A stretch of DNA of 48,675 nt, taken from positions 1 through 48,675 of the forward strand of contig SHZA01000014.1 of NCBI GenBank assembly GCA_009692515.1, read 5' to 3'. This stretch comes from Bdellovibrionales bacterium (GTDB taxonomy: Bacteria; Bdellovibrionota; FAC87; UBA2466). Below, in pieces: positions 17,761 to 27,284 of this stretch. Below the pieces are notes generated by a model that saw only the letters and a program-made list of their open reading frames with translations, was not told the DNA's origin and did not search any database. Position 1 is the stretch's first letter. Each line of letters opens with the position of its first letter. A program made the position numbers and the translations under genes.

Positions 17761-17821
17761 AATGAGATAGCCCTCTCCCATTTTTTTAACGGGTCAGCGA
17801 AGCCTAGCATTTCATACTACC

Positions 17822-19144
17822 CTATTTTTCTTTGAGAAACTCCACCGATAAGGCCAGCACCAAGGAATCGGTGTTGTGACTCGCTGCTTCTGGACTATAG
17901 AGCTTATCGTATTGTTTAAATAGCAGCTCAATATGCCCTAATTGCTCCTTTGAAACAGTGGGTTTAGCCATAAGTAAAAACTGTTTTTTGGTGGGGTAGT
18001 GGGAGCTGCGAATGTTTAGGGGTGAGGTTTTTTCCTTAAGTAGATCGATGAAAATAGCTGTCGCTAATTGCACAAATGTAGTGGAGTCCCCGGATCGTTG
18101 CGCGATAAAAGCATTTTTCCATAGAAGTTGTCGTTGATACGCTGGTGAAGCGGTTTTAAGTTGTTTAGCTTTTTGCTTTGATAGAAAGAACCGAAAACTT
18201 AAAAGTAAAACAACTAGAAAAATTTGAGCCCCCCAAAAAAATCGAGACCGCGAAACATAAAAGGAAGGGCTCCAGTTCGATTCTGGCTTGGGTAGTGAAA
18301 ATGAAATAGGTTTTTCCTGTTCGACAAGAGGCATCCTTATGAATTTAACCTGTGGAAATTTTAGCTTCTGATAACTCAGTTTTCCGGGATCGAAAAAAAG
18401 AAGAGAGCCTAGGTCGTGAATTGGAGGGGGCTCTTTTTTTATTAGAATAGAATATTCGAATGTTTTGGTTGGGGTCTCTCCAATGCCGTAGGTCAAACTA
18501 CGATGAGAGATAATTTCTGAATTCTCCGGAAGTTGTAGCGGTAACGTATTAATCTCTGAAAAGTTTCCCCTTCCTTGGAGTGTTATTTTTAATTGCAAAG
18601 GCTCTTCAGGTCGATAGGGGACCGATATTTCCGAATTAATAAAATAGAAATTGCCGACCATGCCTATGAATGGGTGTTGCCTAAGCTGCAAGGGAATAAG
18701 TGGAAGCGGGTAGATTTTCAAGGGAGGTGATTCCGATTGTAAAATCTGAGACTCTTGAGCCCCTGAATTCCCAAAAAAACTTCGGCTCTTCACAGTGATT
18801 TTCATGGGGATGATCTCACTGTCTCTTTTATCGACCATTTTGTGAATAAGATAACTTCCGACCACGCCCTGCTTTTTAAATTCGGAACCACTTCGAAATG
18901 GTAAAAGGCCAATAGGCCCTTGCCGCAGAGACAGGTTCTCACTCCAATATCCTCGGAATTCAGGAAATTTTACAACCTCAACATCTAAAAGAGTCTCAGA
19001 ACTAATGATGATAAATTGACAGAGAAGAGGTTGGCCTGCGTAGGCCTCCTTAACGCCACAGTCCATTACAAACTTAATCTCCGACGCCATGGCTGGCAAA
19101 AGAGCAAGAAACTGAAGGCCTAAAATTAAAACAAATTTTGTCAT
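17822..19144 (-). CDS. batD: BatD-like oxygen-tolerance membrane protein
   Basis: About 440 residues from the ATG at 19144; a TTG three nt upstream is an alternative. A signal peptide (PAMA-SE) precedes a long beta-rich periplasmic region with two or three Ig-like repeats (phrases such as AYAGQPLLCQFII and PLQLKITLQGRGNF). One transmembrane helix (IFLVVLLLSFRFFLS) is followed by a cytoplasmic helical tail of about 110 residues. This is the BatD layout. BatD works with BatA and BatB at the cytoplasmic membrane, with a suggested role in envelope stress or oxidative tolerance; the molecular role is not settled. It is the last gene of the moxR-bat operon. Confidence 0.82.
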   Translation of the reverse strand: MTKFVLILGLQFLALLPAMASEIKFVMDCGVKEAYAGQPLLCQFIIISSETLLDVEVVKFPEFRGYWSENLSLRQGPIGLLPFRSGSEFKKQGVVGSYLIHKMVDKRDSEIIPMKITVKSRSFFGNSGAQESQILQSESPPLKIYPLPLIPLQLRQHPFIGMVGNFYFINSEISVPYRPEEPLQLKITLQGRGNFSEINTLPLQLPENSEIISHRSLTYGIGETPTKTFEYSILIKKEPPPIHDLGSLLFFDPGKLSYQKLKFPQVKFIRMPLVEQEKPISFSLPKPESNWSPSFYVSRSRFFWGAQIFLVVLLLSFRFFLSKQKAKQLKTASPAYQRQLLWKNAFIAQRSGDSTTFVQLATAIFIDLLKEKTSPLNIRSSHYPTKKQFLLMAKPTVSKEQLGHIELLFKQYDKLYSPEAASHNTDSLVLALSVEFLKEK

Positions 19145-19148
19145 CAAT

Positions 19149-20705
19149 TTACCAGGGTTTTGTCAGCGATAGATTAGCCTTTTTATTTTTCTCATCTACG
19201 AGGCGTTTTAATGTTTGTCTCTCTTCGTCTGAGATATGGTCTAAAATCTTTTGTTTCATAATTTCACTCATGGGTTCTTCTTCAAACCTCTTGGGTCCCT
19301 TAGGATCGGTCTCCTTGCCAGTATTCTTTCCTTTTCCGTCCCCATCACCCTCCTGCTGCTCCTTAGATTTTTGTTGCTGTTGTTTCTCTTTGATTCTTTC
19401 TAGCAACGCTAGATTGTCAGATATTTTTTGATTGGTTTCCCGATTAAAAACTTCCTGGGGGGCTAAGGTATCATGAGATTGTTGATAGGCTTGAAGGGCC
19501 TGTTCGGCCTCCCCCATTTTTAAATAAACATTACCGAGATTGAAGAGAGCTTTTTTTCGAACCGTAGGATCAAGACTCGTGAGAATGCTTTTCTCTAACT
19601 GAACTGCTGCCTCTTTTAAATTTTGATTTTCATAAGCTGAAACGCCTTGATTGAATAAATCAATAGCTTGAAATTCATTTTCAAGTGGCTCGATAGCGAA
19701 TGAAGTATGGGAAAAAATAAGTGTGGCGATTAGCACTCGAATAGCAAATTCCCATCGACTGAAACAGAAATCCAAAAATAGAGCGATGAAACCAAGGAGA
19801 AAAAATAGAGGATAAAACTCACGGGTTAATTTAAAGCCAGTGGATAATTTTCCGATCTGTAAAGATTGACCTAGCCGTATGGCTAATCGAGAAACCTCTT
19901 GAAAACTATCGGGGTAAAAAAATCCGCCAGAAAGATCGGCCAATTTTTGCATTATTTCAGGGTGTGCCGCAGTTAATACTAGTTTTCCAGAGGGTTCCTT
20001 TAAATTAGTTTTTATTGCAAATTTGGAATCGATGGGAATTGGAACCCCTTGTTTTCCCCCAATGCCGACTGTGAAGATAGGGATCGATGAGGCACGAAAA
20101 CTTAAGGGCACAGAATCAGGAACGGGGACATGACTTTCTCCATCACTTAAAATGAGCACCTGAGGAGTGACCCACTCACTACCACGCGCCTTTGCAATTT
20201 TTTCTGCTTTGTGAATCTGCGCTAACAGATTAGTCAGTACTGCCCCTAGGTCTGTTCCTTGACCGGTGGCGATGGTAGGTGACATGGCAGAAATAAGATC
20301 CTTGGCGGCCTGAATATCTGAGGACAAAGGCATTTGCATATAGCCATCCAAGGCAAAGGGAAATAGAGCGACCTTAACCTGCGTTAGCTGATCAAGAAGT
20401 CTTTGGGTGAAATCTATGGAAAACTGAATTCTTGAGGGCAGAGTGTCCTCGGCTAGCATACTTTGAGAAATATCGATCGCAATATAAAGATTGGCCTGCT
20501 CCGAAACCTGCGAGGTTACCGATTCCCCGCCTTGGGGCCTTGAAAGACCCAAAACACAAAATAAAAGAACCGACGAGTTTAAGAGGGCCCTGCGCCACAA
20601 AAAGCTGTCTCGCAAATACTTACGTTTCCAAAGACAGCGAGCCGCATAAATAAAAATGACTAAAATGCCCCACAGAGCCATTGGATTTTCAAATCTAAAT
20701 TCCAT
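19149..20705 (-). CDS. batB: BatB-BatC fusion: VWA membrane protein with TPR tail
   Basis: A 518-residue protein. Two N-terminal transmembrane helices lead into a VWA domain (about 70-300) with an intact metal site, DISQS (78-82). A transmembrane segment (about 300-345) follows. The periplasmic C-terminal third has TPR repeats (FNQGVSAYENQNLKEA, LFNLGNVYLKMGEAEQALQAY) and then a charged Gln/Lys/Glu-rich tail. In other bacteria the VWA (BatB) and TPR (BatC) parts are separate genes; here they are one. The start overlaps the batA stop by 11 nt. VWA-TPR proteins are thought to scaffold complexes driven by the MoxR ATPase. Confidence 0.83.
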   Translation of the reverse strand: MEFRFENPMALWGILVIFIYAARCLWKRKYLRDSFLWRRALLNSSVLLFCVLGLSRPQGGESVTSQVSEQANLYIAIDISQSMLAEDTLPSRIQFSIDFTQRLLDQLTQVKVALFPFALDGYMQMPLSSDIQAAKDLISAMSPTIATGQGTDLGAVLTNLLAQIHKAEKIAKARGSEWVTPQVLILSDGESHVPVPDSVPLSFRASSIPIFTVGIGGKQGVPIPIDSKFAIKTNLKEPSGKLVLTAAHPEIMQKLADLSGGFFYPDSFQEVSRLAIRLGQSLQIGKLSTGFKLTREFYPLFFLLGFIALFLDFCFSRWEFAIRVLIATLIFSHTSFAIEPLENEFQAIDLFNQGVSAYENQNLKEAAVQLEKSILTSLDPTVRKKALFNLGNVYLKMGEAEQALQAYQQSHDTLAPQEVFNRETNQKISDNLALLERIKEKQQQQKSKEQQEGDGDGKGKNTGKETDPKGPKRFEEEPMSEIMKQKILDHISDEERQTLKRLVDEKNKKANLSLTKPW

Positions 20706-21714
20706 TTAAACGACGCCTCTGAAATCTGGTTTCCTGCAGAAAGATTAAGATCGTAAGTCCCATAAACATAAGGAGGGCTGGAATAAAAAACATCTCCTCC
20801 TTTTTTGACATAGGAAGAAGTTTTATTTTAGTTTTTTCGAGTTGGCTAATATCTTGAAGAATTCGATTCAACGTTCCATTATCACGAGCCATATAGGCCT
20901 TTCCGCCGGTAATGGCAGAAATTTGCTTGAGGAGGTCAGGGTTTAGGTAAGAGGGTATTTGAGCGATTAGCTGATTTTTTTGTCCGGCAGAATCATAGGA
21001 GTAAATGGGTACTAAAACTCTATCCTGTTTACCAATTCCAATGCTATAGATTTTAATTCCCTCCTGTCGTGCCAGGTGGGCGGCAGTGACAGGATTAATA
21101 GCTCCGACATTACTGTCTCCATCGGTAAGTAGAATCAAAATACGATTTTTAGATTCGGAGTGCCTTAGCCTGGCGATTCCATTTGCAATTCCATTTCCAA
21201 TGGCTGTGCCCTGTTTGAGCTCTCTCAATTTTACATCCTCTACCTGCGCTAAAAGAAAATCAAAATCTCTAGTCAGTGGGCTTTTTAAAATAGCCTCTCC
21301 ACCAAAGATCACCAGTCCAATTCGATCGTCAGGCCGATGAATCACAAAGTCCTTAAGAACAGCTTTGGCTGCTGAAATTCTAGTGGGGGTCAGATCATTG
21401 GCATCCATACTATCTGAAACATCTAATACAAAAACAATATCGACCCCGGAGGTCCATTTTTGTACCCAAGATTTAACTCGCATGGGGCGGGCCACTAAAA
21501 ACGCCAATAGACAAAATATAATTAAGGTAACAAAAAATAGTAATCGGAAAATAAGCCTGGTTTTTTTGCTGTGGGTTTTTAAAATATTCCCTGTAGTCGA
21601 TAAGGCAAGTTGTTTCTTGGATAATCCGGTTCGTTTCTTAAATAGAAAATAGAGAACACCCAGGAAAGGCAAAATTAGAATCATTAAACTTTTGGGTTCT
21701 ATGAGTTGCCACAT
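20695..21714 (-). CDS. batA: BatA-like VWA membrane protein
   Basis: A 339-residue protein with two N-terminal transmembrane helices (about 8-25 and 55-77), a VWA domain (about 90-290) with metal site DVSDS (98-102), the Thr loop KQGTAIGNGIA and the acidic LLTDGDSNVG, and a C-terminal membrane helix near 310-328. BatA and BatB form a membrane complex in the aerotolerance system. A GGAGG lies 13 nt before the ATG, somewhat far. The 5' end overlaps the preceding membrane-protein gene by 16 nt. Confidence 0.85.
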   Translation of the reverse strand: MWQLIEPKSLMILILPFLGVLYFLFKKRTGLSKKQLALSTTGNILKTHSKKTRLIFRLLFFVTLIIFCLLAFLVARPMRVKSWVQKWTSGVDIVFVLDVSDSMDANDLTPTRISAAKAVLKDFVIHRPDDRIGLVIFGGEAILKSPLTRDFDFLLAQVEDVKLRELKQGTAIGNGIANGIARLRHSESKNRILILLTDGDSNVGAINPVTAAHLARQEGIKIYSIGIGKQDRVLVPIYSYDSAGQKNQLIAQIPSYLNPDLLKQISAITGGKAYMARDNGTLNRILQDISQLEKTKIKLLPMSKKEEMFFIPALLMFMGLTILIFLQETRFQRRRLNGI

Positions 21715-22607
21715 AAAAGTAAATGTTCCTCCGTCTCTTGAATATATTTAATTATTAACAAGGTAATAGAATCTTCCGTTCTTAGTTGAGTTTGGAATTT
21801 GAACTGATCCGAAGACTCTAATGACGGAATCATTTTGAGAAAACGGCCTGAGGTTGAGAAAAATATCTTGAGCTCCGCAGTCGTCCAGGTGAGAGCTGGC
21901 ACTGAACTTACCCGACCTACATAACCTCGAATGATCCCACTCCATTCATCGATGAGTAAATCATTAGAGGGATCCTGTTTGTGTTTTAGTTTTAGTTGAT
22001 GAATTTGTTTTTTTAGCCAAAGGAGAGGATCTTCTGTCGGAATGGTGGGCACTTTTTGGGTTCGATAAGGAGGTCGTTTTCTGTAAAGTAACTTTATTTT
22101 TTGGGGAAGGGTGAATAGCAAAAACGTAAGTATTAAGATAAGCCCAACTATTTTAACCCATTTTTTTAAGGCAAATGGAGGATTGAGAGCCCCGAAGGAT
22201 TCCCTGATTTCATTATCCTCATCGGGGCGCAGGCTTGCGATAGCTAATGTTTTAGTTTCGGTGGAAAAAGAGTTTCCGTGAGTTTTTATTTCGATAGGTG
22301 GGAGTAAATAACTATTCGATTTGTAGCCGGTTAGATCATAGCGAATGGTGAGACAGCAGTCGGTTCTTTCCGAAGTTTTTTCAAGGACAAGAAGTTCCCT
22401 GTTTTCAAACAATAGAGTGTCATTAACCGTTACCGACCCCTCGTTTTCCTGGGGTTCAATAGGCACACTAAGGCTAAGCACGGCATGATTGCCGGGTTGA
22501 ATAGTGGAGGGAGTCAGAGAATAGGTAAACTGTTCACTAGCGAACAGAGTGCCGCTGAAAAGCCCCACGAGATTTAAAATGACGAACCACTCTTTGAAGA
22601 TAGTCAT
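21699..22607 (-). CDS. Bat-operon single-pass membrane protein (BatD/DUF4381-like)
   Basis: About 302 residues from the ATG at 22607; an earlier start at 22616 adds three residues. A signal peptide (LFSGTLFA-SE), a periplasmic beta domain of about 120 residues, one transmembrane helix (WVKIVGLILILTFLLF) and a cytoplasmic helical tail give the same topology as BatD and DUF4381 proteins. Position between the DUF58 gene and batA is where such proteins occur in MoxR-DUF58-VWA operons. The gene overlaps the end of the DUF58 gene by 71 nt, an unusually long same-strand overlap. Family assignment is by topology and context only. Confidence 0.7.
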   Translation of the reverse strand: MTIFKEWFVILNLVGLFSGTLFASEQFTYSLTPSTIQPGNHAVLSLSVPIEPQENEGSVTVNDTLLFENRELLVLEKTSERTDCCLTIRYDLTGYKSNSYLLPPIEIKTHGNSFSTETKTLAIASLRPDEDNEIRESFGALNPPFALKKWVKIVGLILILTFLLFTLPQKIKLLYRKRPPYRTQKVPTIPTEDPLLWLKKQIHQLKLKHKQDPSNDLLIDEWSGIIRGYVGRVSSVPALTWTTAELKIFFSTSGRFLKMIPSLESSDQFKFQTQLRTEDSITLLIIKYIQETEEHLLLCGNS

Positions 22608-23445
22608 CTTGCACACTCAATGGAAGATACTCAGATTTTGTATTGTGAGCTAAACGCTCAAGTTTTATTGAAAGCTCAGAAAAATTTTTTAAGAGATCGG
22701 CCTTTAGCCTCGAGGAACTGCCATCTAAAAGATATAGTTCGCTCGTTTCTGGATCTCTCACTTCGTAGACCCCTTTGAGGCAAGAGCCTCTTTCGGCGTC
22801 ATCAAAACAGTGAAGAAAAATAACTTCATGTTTTTTAGTGAGTGCCGTTAACTCGTTTTGGAAAGAAGGGGTTATAAAATCTGAAATAATAAAAATCAAA
22901 GAGGGAGTTTTAACAAAACGACCCAGATATTGTAGTGAGGGACGGAGGTCGCTTTTTTTCCCGTCTAATACCTGCGATTGCAGTTTTGAAAGAGCTAAGA
23001 GAACGTGGGAACGCGATCGTCGTGGCGGAAGAAACTGCGTCGGTTGATCATTGAAAAATAGGGTCCCAAAGTTATCATTGTTTTTAGAGGCCGCTAGTCC
23101 AAAAAGCGCCACTAGTTCTTGATACATTTCAATCTTACGGGTTTGAGAAATACCAAAAAGAGAGGAGCCGGAGGTGTCGACCATTAAAATAATATTAAGT
23201 TCTCGGTCCTCTTCGTAGATTTTTAAAGTGGGATGGCCTGTTTTGGCGGTGACCTGCCAGCTCATATGACGAACATCATCTCCAAATTGATAGGGCCGAA
23301 ACTCTTTAAATTGCATACCACTTCCCTGGTAGGGACTTTGATAGTGACCCGATAGAAGTGCTGAAACTCGTCTAAGACTAGACAGCTCCAGTTGGTCAGC
23401 CGCAGTTAATAAAGCTTCACGAAATTTCATATTTTTAAGGGACAT
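22537..23445 (-). CDS. DUF58-domain protein of the moxR-bat operon
   Basis: A 302-residue cytoplasmic protein with the DUF58 signature, GSGMQFKEFRPYQFGDDVRHMSW, here given in part as EFRPYQFGDDVRHMSW, and a following VWA-like fold with DTSGSS as its metal-site motif. DUF58 proteins accompany MoxR ATPases and Bat proteins; the exact role is unknown. The ATG at 23445 overlaps the moxR stop by 11 nt, so the two are coupled. A second ATG at 23430 would remove five residues. Confidence 0.88.
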   Translation of the reverse strand: MSLKNMKFREALLTAADQLELSSLRRVSALLSGHYQSPYQGSGMQFKEFRPYQFGDDVRHMSWQVTAKTGHPTLKIYEEDRELNIILMVDTSGSSLFGISQTRKIEMYQELVALFGLAASKNNDNFGTLFFNDQPTQFLPPRRSRSHVLLALSKLQSQVLDGKKSDLRPSLQYLGRFVKTPSLIFIISDFITPSFQNELTALTKKHEVIFLHCFDDAERGSCLKGVYEVRDPETSELYLLDGSSSRLKADLLKNFSELSIKLERLAHNTKSEYLPLSVQDDYLQRVVRHFKSRGAFQRHSVR

Positions 23446-24469
23446 TAACAGTTTCTAATAGTTGGTGAATTACATCATCGGTGGAAAAACCACGAGCCTC
23501 GGCATCGAAAGTTAGAATCAATCGGTGTCGGAGGATGTCGTGAGTAATAGATTTGATATCATCTGGAGTGACATAGGTTCGTTCCTCAAATAAAGCACAG
23601 GCCTTTGCGGCCTTAATTAAAAAAAGAGTAGCCCTGGGTGAGGCTCCTAGATGAATGAGTGCTCGTACTCCTTCTAAGGATTTCATTTGAGCCTCTTCTG
23701 GAGACAAAAATTCGCCTTTTCGAGTGGCTAAGATCAAACGTAATACATAATTTTTGATCCGTTCATCGACATAAATTTTTTCAACTCGCTCTCTAATCGT
23801 TAAGATTCCAGCGGTTGAAAAAACCCTTTGTGTTTCTGGAGGTTTTTGAGTTGCCATGCGATCCAAAATTATTCTTTCTTCGGTTCGATTGGGATAGCTC
23901 ACCTTAAGTTTAAACATAAACCTATCTAGTTGAGCTTCCGGCAGGTGATAGGTTCCTTCCTGTTCAATAGGATTTTGAGTGGCTAAAACCAGGAAAGGAT
24001 CTGCCATGGGAAATGAATTTTCTCCAAGGGTCACTTGGTTTTCAGCCATGGCCTCTAAAAGAGCACTTTGAACTTTGGCAGGGGCTCGGTTGATCTCATC
24101 TGCTAAAACAAGATTAGAAAAAATGGGTCCTTTTTTAGGGGTGAATTCGCCGGTATTTTCATTGTAGATCATGGTTCCAATTAAATCAGATGGCAAAAGA
24201 TCGGGAGTAAATTGAATTCTTTGAAACTTAGCATCTAAAACATTAGCTAGTGTTTTTACAGCTAGTGTTTTAGCAAGTCCGGGAAGCCCCTCTAGGAGAA
24301 TGTGTCCTCCAGTAATAAGCCCAATGAGAAGGGAACGATTCATATGCTCTTGTCCTACAATCACCTTTCCCATTTCATCTAAAATAAGAGAAAGTGTTTT
24401 AGAATCTTCGCTTAATAAGGCACATGTTTCAGGCGAGGGTGCTGCAGCACTTAAAGTTTTGTCCAGCAT
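23435..24469 (-). CDS. MoxR-family AAA+ ATPase of the Bat operon
   Basis: A 344-residue AAA+ protein with Walker A GLPGLAKT (61-68), Walker B LVLADE (120-125) followed by INRAP, and sensor 1 ATQNP. The order and sequence are those of the MoxR proper group that travels with DUF58 and Bat genes. MoxR ATPases act as chaperone-like remodelers of partner proteins, here presumably the VWA proteins BatA and BatB. It is the first gene of a six-gene operon. The ATG has AAGGAA seven nt upstream. Confidence 0.92.
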   Translation of the reverse strand: MLDKTLSAAAPSPETCALLSEDSKTLSLILDEMGKVIVGQEHMNRSLLIGLITGGHILLEGLPGLAKTLAVKTLANVLDAKFQRIQFTPDLLPSDLIGTMIYNENTGEFTPKKGPIFSNLVLADEINRAPAKVQSALLEAMAENQVTLGENSFPMADPFLVLATQNPIEQEGTYHLPEAQLDRFMFKLKVSYPNRTEERIILDRMATQKPPETQRVFSTAGILTIRERVEKIYVDERIKNYVLRLILATRKGEFLSPEEAQMKSLEGVRALIHLGASPRATLFLIKAAKACALFEERTYVTPDDIKSITHDILRHRLILTFDAEARGFSTDDVIHQLLETVNVP

Positions 24470-24561
24470 GATATTTCCTTGAAAAAAGTAGTTAGAGAGA
24501 AACTGCGAGGTGTGAGAAGATCTCTAATTATTATTATAGCGTAAAAAGGAGCTTGTCGCAG

Positions 24562-24849
24562 ATGCCCATTGTTACCTTTTTCCCATCAGGAAAGACGATT
24601 GAAGTTAAGGCCGGAACTCCTCTTTTTAATGCGGCAATTGATGCGGGTTTGCCGGTGGCATCCTCTTGTAGTGCAGACAATGTTTGCGGGCGCTGCAACA
24701 TGCAGGTTTTACATGGCGCAGAAAACCTGTCTTTTCAAGAAGCATTGGAGAAGAGATTGTTACACCGCGATAAAAAACCAGACACCGACAGAATTAGTTG
24801 CATGGCGCAGGTCATGGGAGATTGCACCGTTACCACCACTTATTGGTAA
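24562..24849 (+). CDS. 2Fe-2S ferredoxin, adrenodoxin-type cysteine spacing
   Basis: A 95-residue protein from the ATG at 24562, chosen because AAAGGAG lies ten nt upstream; a TTG nine nt earlier would sit against the ribosome site. Cluster ligands are C36, C42, C45 and C80, with spacing C-x5-C-x2-C-x34-C, as in adrenodoxin and ISC-type ferredoxins. The beta-grasp fold is complete (VTFFPSGKTIEVKAGTPL at the start). It carries electrons in the cytoplasm; the partner is not evident. It is divergent from moxR and convergent with lysK, and is not in an isc operon. Confidence 0.88.
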   Translation: MPIVTFFPSGKTIEVKAGTPLFNAAIDAGLPVASSCSADNVCGRCNMQVLHGAENLSFQEALEKRLLHRDKKPDTDRISCMAQVMGDCTVTTTYW

Positions 24850-24941
24850 AAATAGAAACCAACTGGGGTCTTTTGCTTGTAGGCTAAAATTTCTGTTATC
24901 TCAATGAGTGGAGCAATGGCCAAGAGATGAGTTATTTAAAC

Positions 24942-26570
24942 TTAGTTACGAGGTAGCGCTTTTTCTAAAATTTCAGAAGCTCGTTTAGGCCCAATCGCTA
25001 ATAAGAAGCTTGCTAGTTTGGGTCCATTGGGTTTGTTCACTAAGATTCGATAGGTATCTTGAAAAAAAACCTTGGGTTCAACCTGGTTTTTTTTCATGAT
25101 TTCAAAGGTTCGACTTGCTAAAGTTTCTTCCGACGACTTTTCTGCACCGTTTTCTCTAAGCAGTAGAATAAGTTCTTTAAGTACCTCAGGGAATTGAGAT
25201 TGATGAGAGGGATTGTGTTGTAATGTAAACTTGAATTCCTCTGGAGCAAATTCGGTAACCCATTTCCAGGCTCTTTTGGCTCGGGAGTAAAATCTTTCCT
25301 CCTCCTCTTTTGTCTTAATCCGACTCGAATAGAACTCTTTGGTTTTTTCTAAATCTCCCTGTTGAATTTGTAAAAGATTACAAAGGTGTCGAAAGGGAAA
25401 TTGGGTTGGAAGATTCTTGTAATCTCTCGGAAAGATTCTTTCCACAGTGGAAAACTCATAAATTCTTTTTTCGTAATTCACCTTCTTTTCTTCTCCCGCT
25501 TCAACTCCGTAAGCAAAGCGCTCACAACGATCGAAATCATCATAAGCCTTCATCACATCTAAATCGAAAGCGATGGAAAAGTCTAAGTTGGGTTTTCTGC
25601 TAGCAAAAATCCATCGGATGATTGCAGGTTCATAAACCTCTAAAGTCTCTTGAAGAGTCAGAAGATTTCCTGAAGAGGAGGAAAGCTTAGCCCCTCCACC
25701 CTTTGCAATTACAAAATCATATTGCACATAAGTAGGTGGCTCACGGTTCCACACCTTTCGAATGATCTGTATTCCCGTATCATAAGAGCCTCCTTGGGAG
25801 GAGTGGTCCTTTCCACCAGGTTCAAAATCGACCTGCTCTTGGGCCCATCTCATCGGCCAATCGACTCGCCATAAGAGCTTAATCCCGCCCTCTTTAGCCA
25901 TGTCCAAAGTGTCATCTTTTTTACAAACTTTGCAGCGATATAAAAATACGGTGTCACTCTCGCGTTTGAGTAACTCTGTGGTATCTTTTGAACATGTTTT
26001 ACAGAAAATACTAAGACAGGTCCAGTTTTCAGGAAGAGGTTCTGTTCGGGATTGGTTTAAGATGGCAATAATCTCTTTTTCTTTAGCGAGAGCAGATTTA
26101 ATTCCTTCGATATAGGTTCCATTTCGATAGGGAACATTTTGATAAATATAATCGGGTTGAATTCCCATTTGGGAAATTTCTGCCTCAAAGCGTTTTTCAA
26201 AATGGGCAGCATAAGAGGGATGGATTCCAAAAGGGTCTGGTACCTGCGAGATAGGTTTTCTTAGGTGTTTTTCTAAAAGTTCTCGATTGGGTAAATTGAC
26301 AGGTACTTTTCTGAAAGCATCATAGTCATCCCAACTATATAAAAAACGGGTCGCTTTATTTCGATCTAAAAGTGCTCGAACTACAAAATCAACGGTAATA
26401 GCCTCTCTGAAATTACCAATATGAACCACCCCGCTGGGAGAGATTCCAGAGGCGCAAACAAACCTATCTTTTTTAGGGTGTTTTTGAATGAGATCTTCAG
26501 CGACATGGTCAGCCCAATGGATATTTGGAATCTCTTCAGGTACTGATAATTTGGGGGGGCGATCCGACAT
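24942..26570 (-). CDS. lysK: Lysyl-tRNA synthetase, class I (archaeal/spirochaete type)
   Basis: A 542-residue class I synthetase. HIGN is at 50-53, within SGISPSGVVHIGN, and the KMSKS equivalent is KLSSSSGN (295-302). Two Cys pairs (C190/C193 and C213/C216) form the zinc-binding insert typical of class I LysRS. It charges tRNA-Lys with lysine. Most bacteria use the unrelated class II enzyme; class I occurs in archaea, spirochaetes, alphaproteobacteria and some others. The gene stands alone. Confidence 0.93.
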   Translation of the reverse strand: MSDRPPKLSVPEEIPNIHWADHVAEDLIQKHPKKDRFVCASGISPSGVVHIGNFREAITVDFVVRALLDRNKATRFLYSWDDYDAFRKVPVNLPNRELLEKHLRKPISQVPDPFGIHPSYAAHFEKRFEAEISQMGIQPDYIYQNVPYRNGTYIEGIKSALAKEKEIIAILNQSRTEPLPENWTCLSIFCKTCSKDTTELLKRESDTVFLYRCKVCKKDDTLDMAKEGGIKLLWRVDWPMRWAQEQVDFEPGGKDHSSQGGSYDTGIQIIRKVWNREPPTYVQYDFVIAKGGGAKLSSSSGNLLTLQETLEVYEPAIIRWIFASRKPNLDFSIAFDLDVMKAYDDFDRCERFAYGVEAGEEKKVNYEKRIYEFSTVERIFPRDYKNLPTQFPFRHLCNLLQIQQGDLEKTKEFYSSRIKTKEEEERFYSRAKRAWKWVTEFAPEEFKFTLQHNPSHQSQFPEVLKELILLLRENGAEKSSEETLASRTFEIMKKNQVEPKVFFQDTYRILVNKPNGPKLASFLLAIGPKRASEILEKALPRN

Positions 26571-26638
26571 AGACTATTTCTATATCATTTCTTGTATTTC
26601 TTCGCTATTTCATTGAAGATAAATTTGAGTACAAGCTT

Positions 26639-27118
26639 ATGAAATGGTTAATTCTATTTATTCTTACAGTTATTGTAGCGGTCCTTTACGTGCGGTACGC
26701 ACCAACGACCAGTCTTGAGAAAAGTAACCCTAGTTCAGCGGTAGAGACGGAGACAAACCATAATAGTCCCACGGAAGATTCCCCAATTCCTCTAGGGGAG
26801 GCGCTAAAGGATGGGCCTCCCATCCGTTTAAATAGTGCGGCCCCCCCACCGATGGAACCGCCTCTCCAAGCACCACCCTTTAATCCTAATCAGTATCAAA
26901 ACAACCTTCCTCAGGACCTCAATAATCCTTCGCTTAACTCCATTCCACCTCCTCCACAATTTTCACCTGAAAATGATCCGTTCTTTAATAGCGTTCCACA
27001 AATAGATAATCCCTCGCCTTTTGAGCCGATGCAGCCCCCGGACTTTAATAACTCCTTTGAAGATTCTAATCCTGGATATATTCCTCCTCCTCCTCCAATC
27101 GAAGAGGGAGATTATTAA
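26639..27118 (+). CDS. Membrane-anchored Pro/Asn-rich protein
   Basis: A 159-residue protein with one N-terminal hydrophobic helix (WLILFILTVIVAVLYV) and then about 135 residues dominated by Pro, Asn and acidic residues, with PPPPQ and PPPPP runs near the end. The tail is likely disordered and outside the cytoplasmic membrane, because the helix is preceded by a Lys. I recognise no domain. It is divergent from lysK and 166 bp before the permease gene. Confidence 0.55.
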   Translation: MKWLILFILTVIVAVLYVRYAPTTSLEKSNPSSAVETETNHNSPTEDSPIPLGEALKDGPPIRLNSAAPPPMEPPLQAPPFNPNQYQNNLPQDLNNPSLNSIPPPPQFSPENDPFFNSVPQIDNPSPFEPMQPPDFNNSFEDSNPGYIPPPPPIEEGDY

Positions 27119-27284
27119 AATATCTTCTCTCTAATAGAGATTATGAACTGATCTTTTAATTAGAAATATACTTTCATTACAGTAATTTCCAGCTTCCCAA
27201 ACTGTGGGTTCGGAGCATTAACTCTATACCCAACCTCTTATTAAGTAACTCGCCACTCTCTGTCTTTTCAGTTACTCTTTTTTT

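Noticed and set aside
17564-17821. Small structured RNA (6S, SRP or tmRNA) between rpoZ and batD
   Set aside because: Two small hairpins exist, but no conserved landmark sequence of these RNAs is seen.
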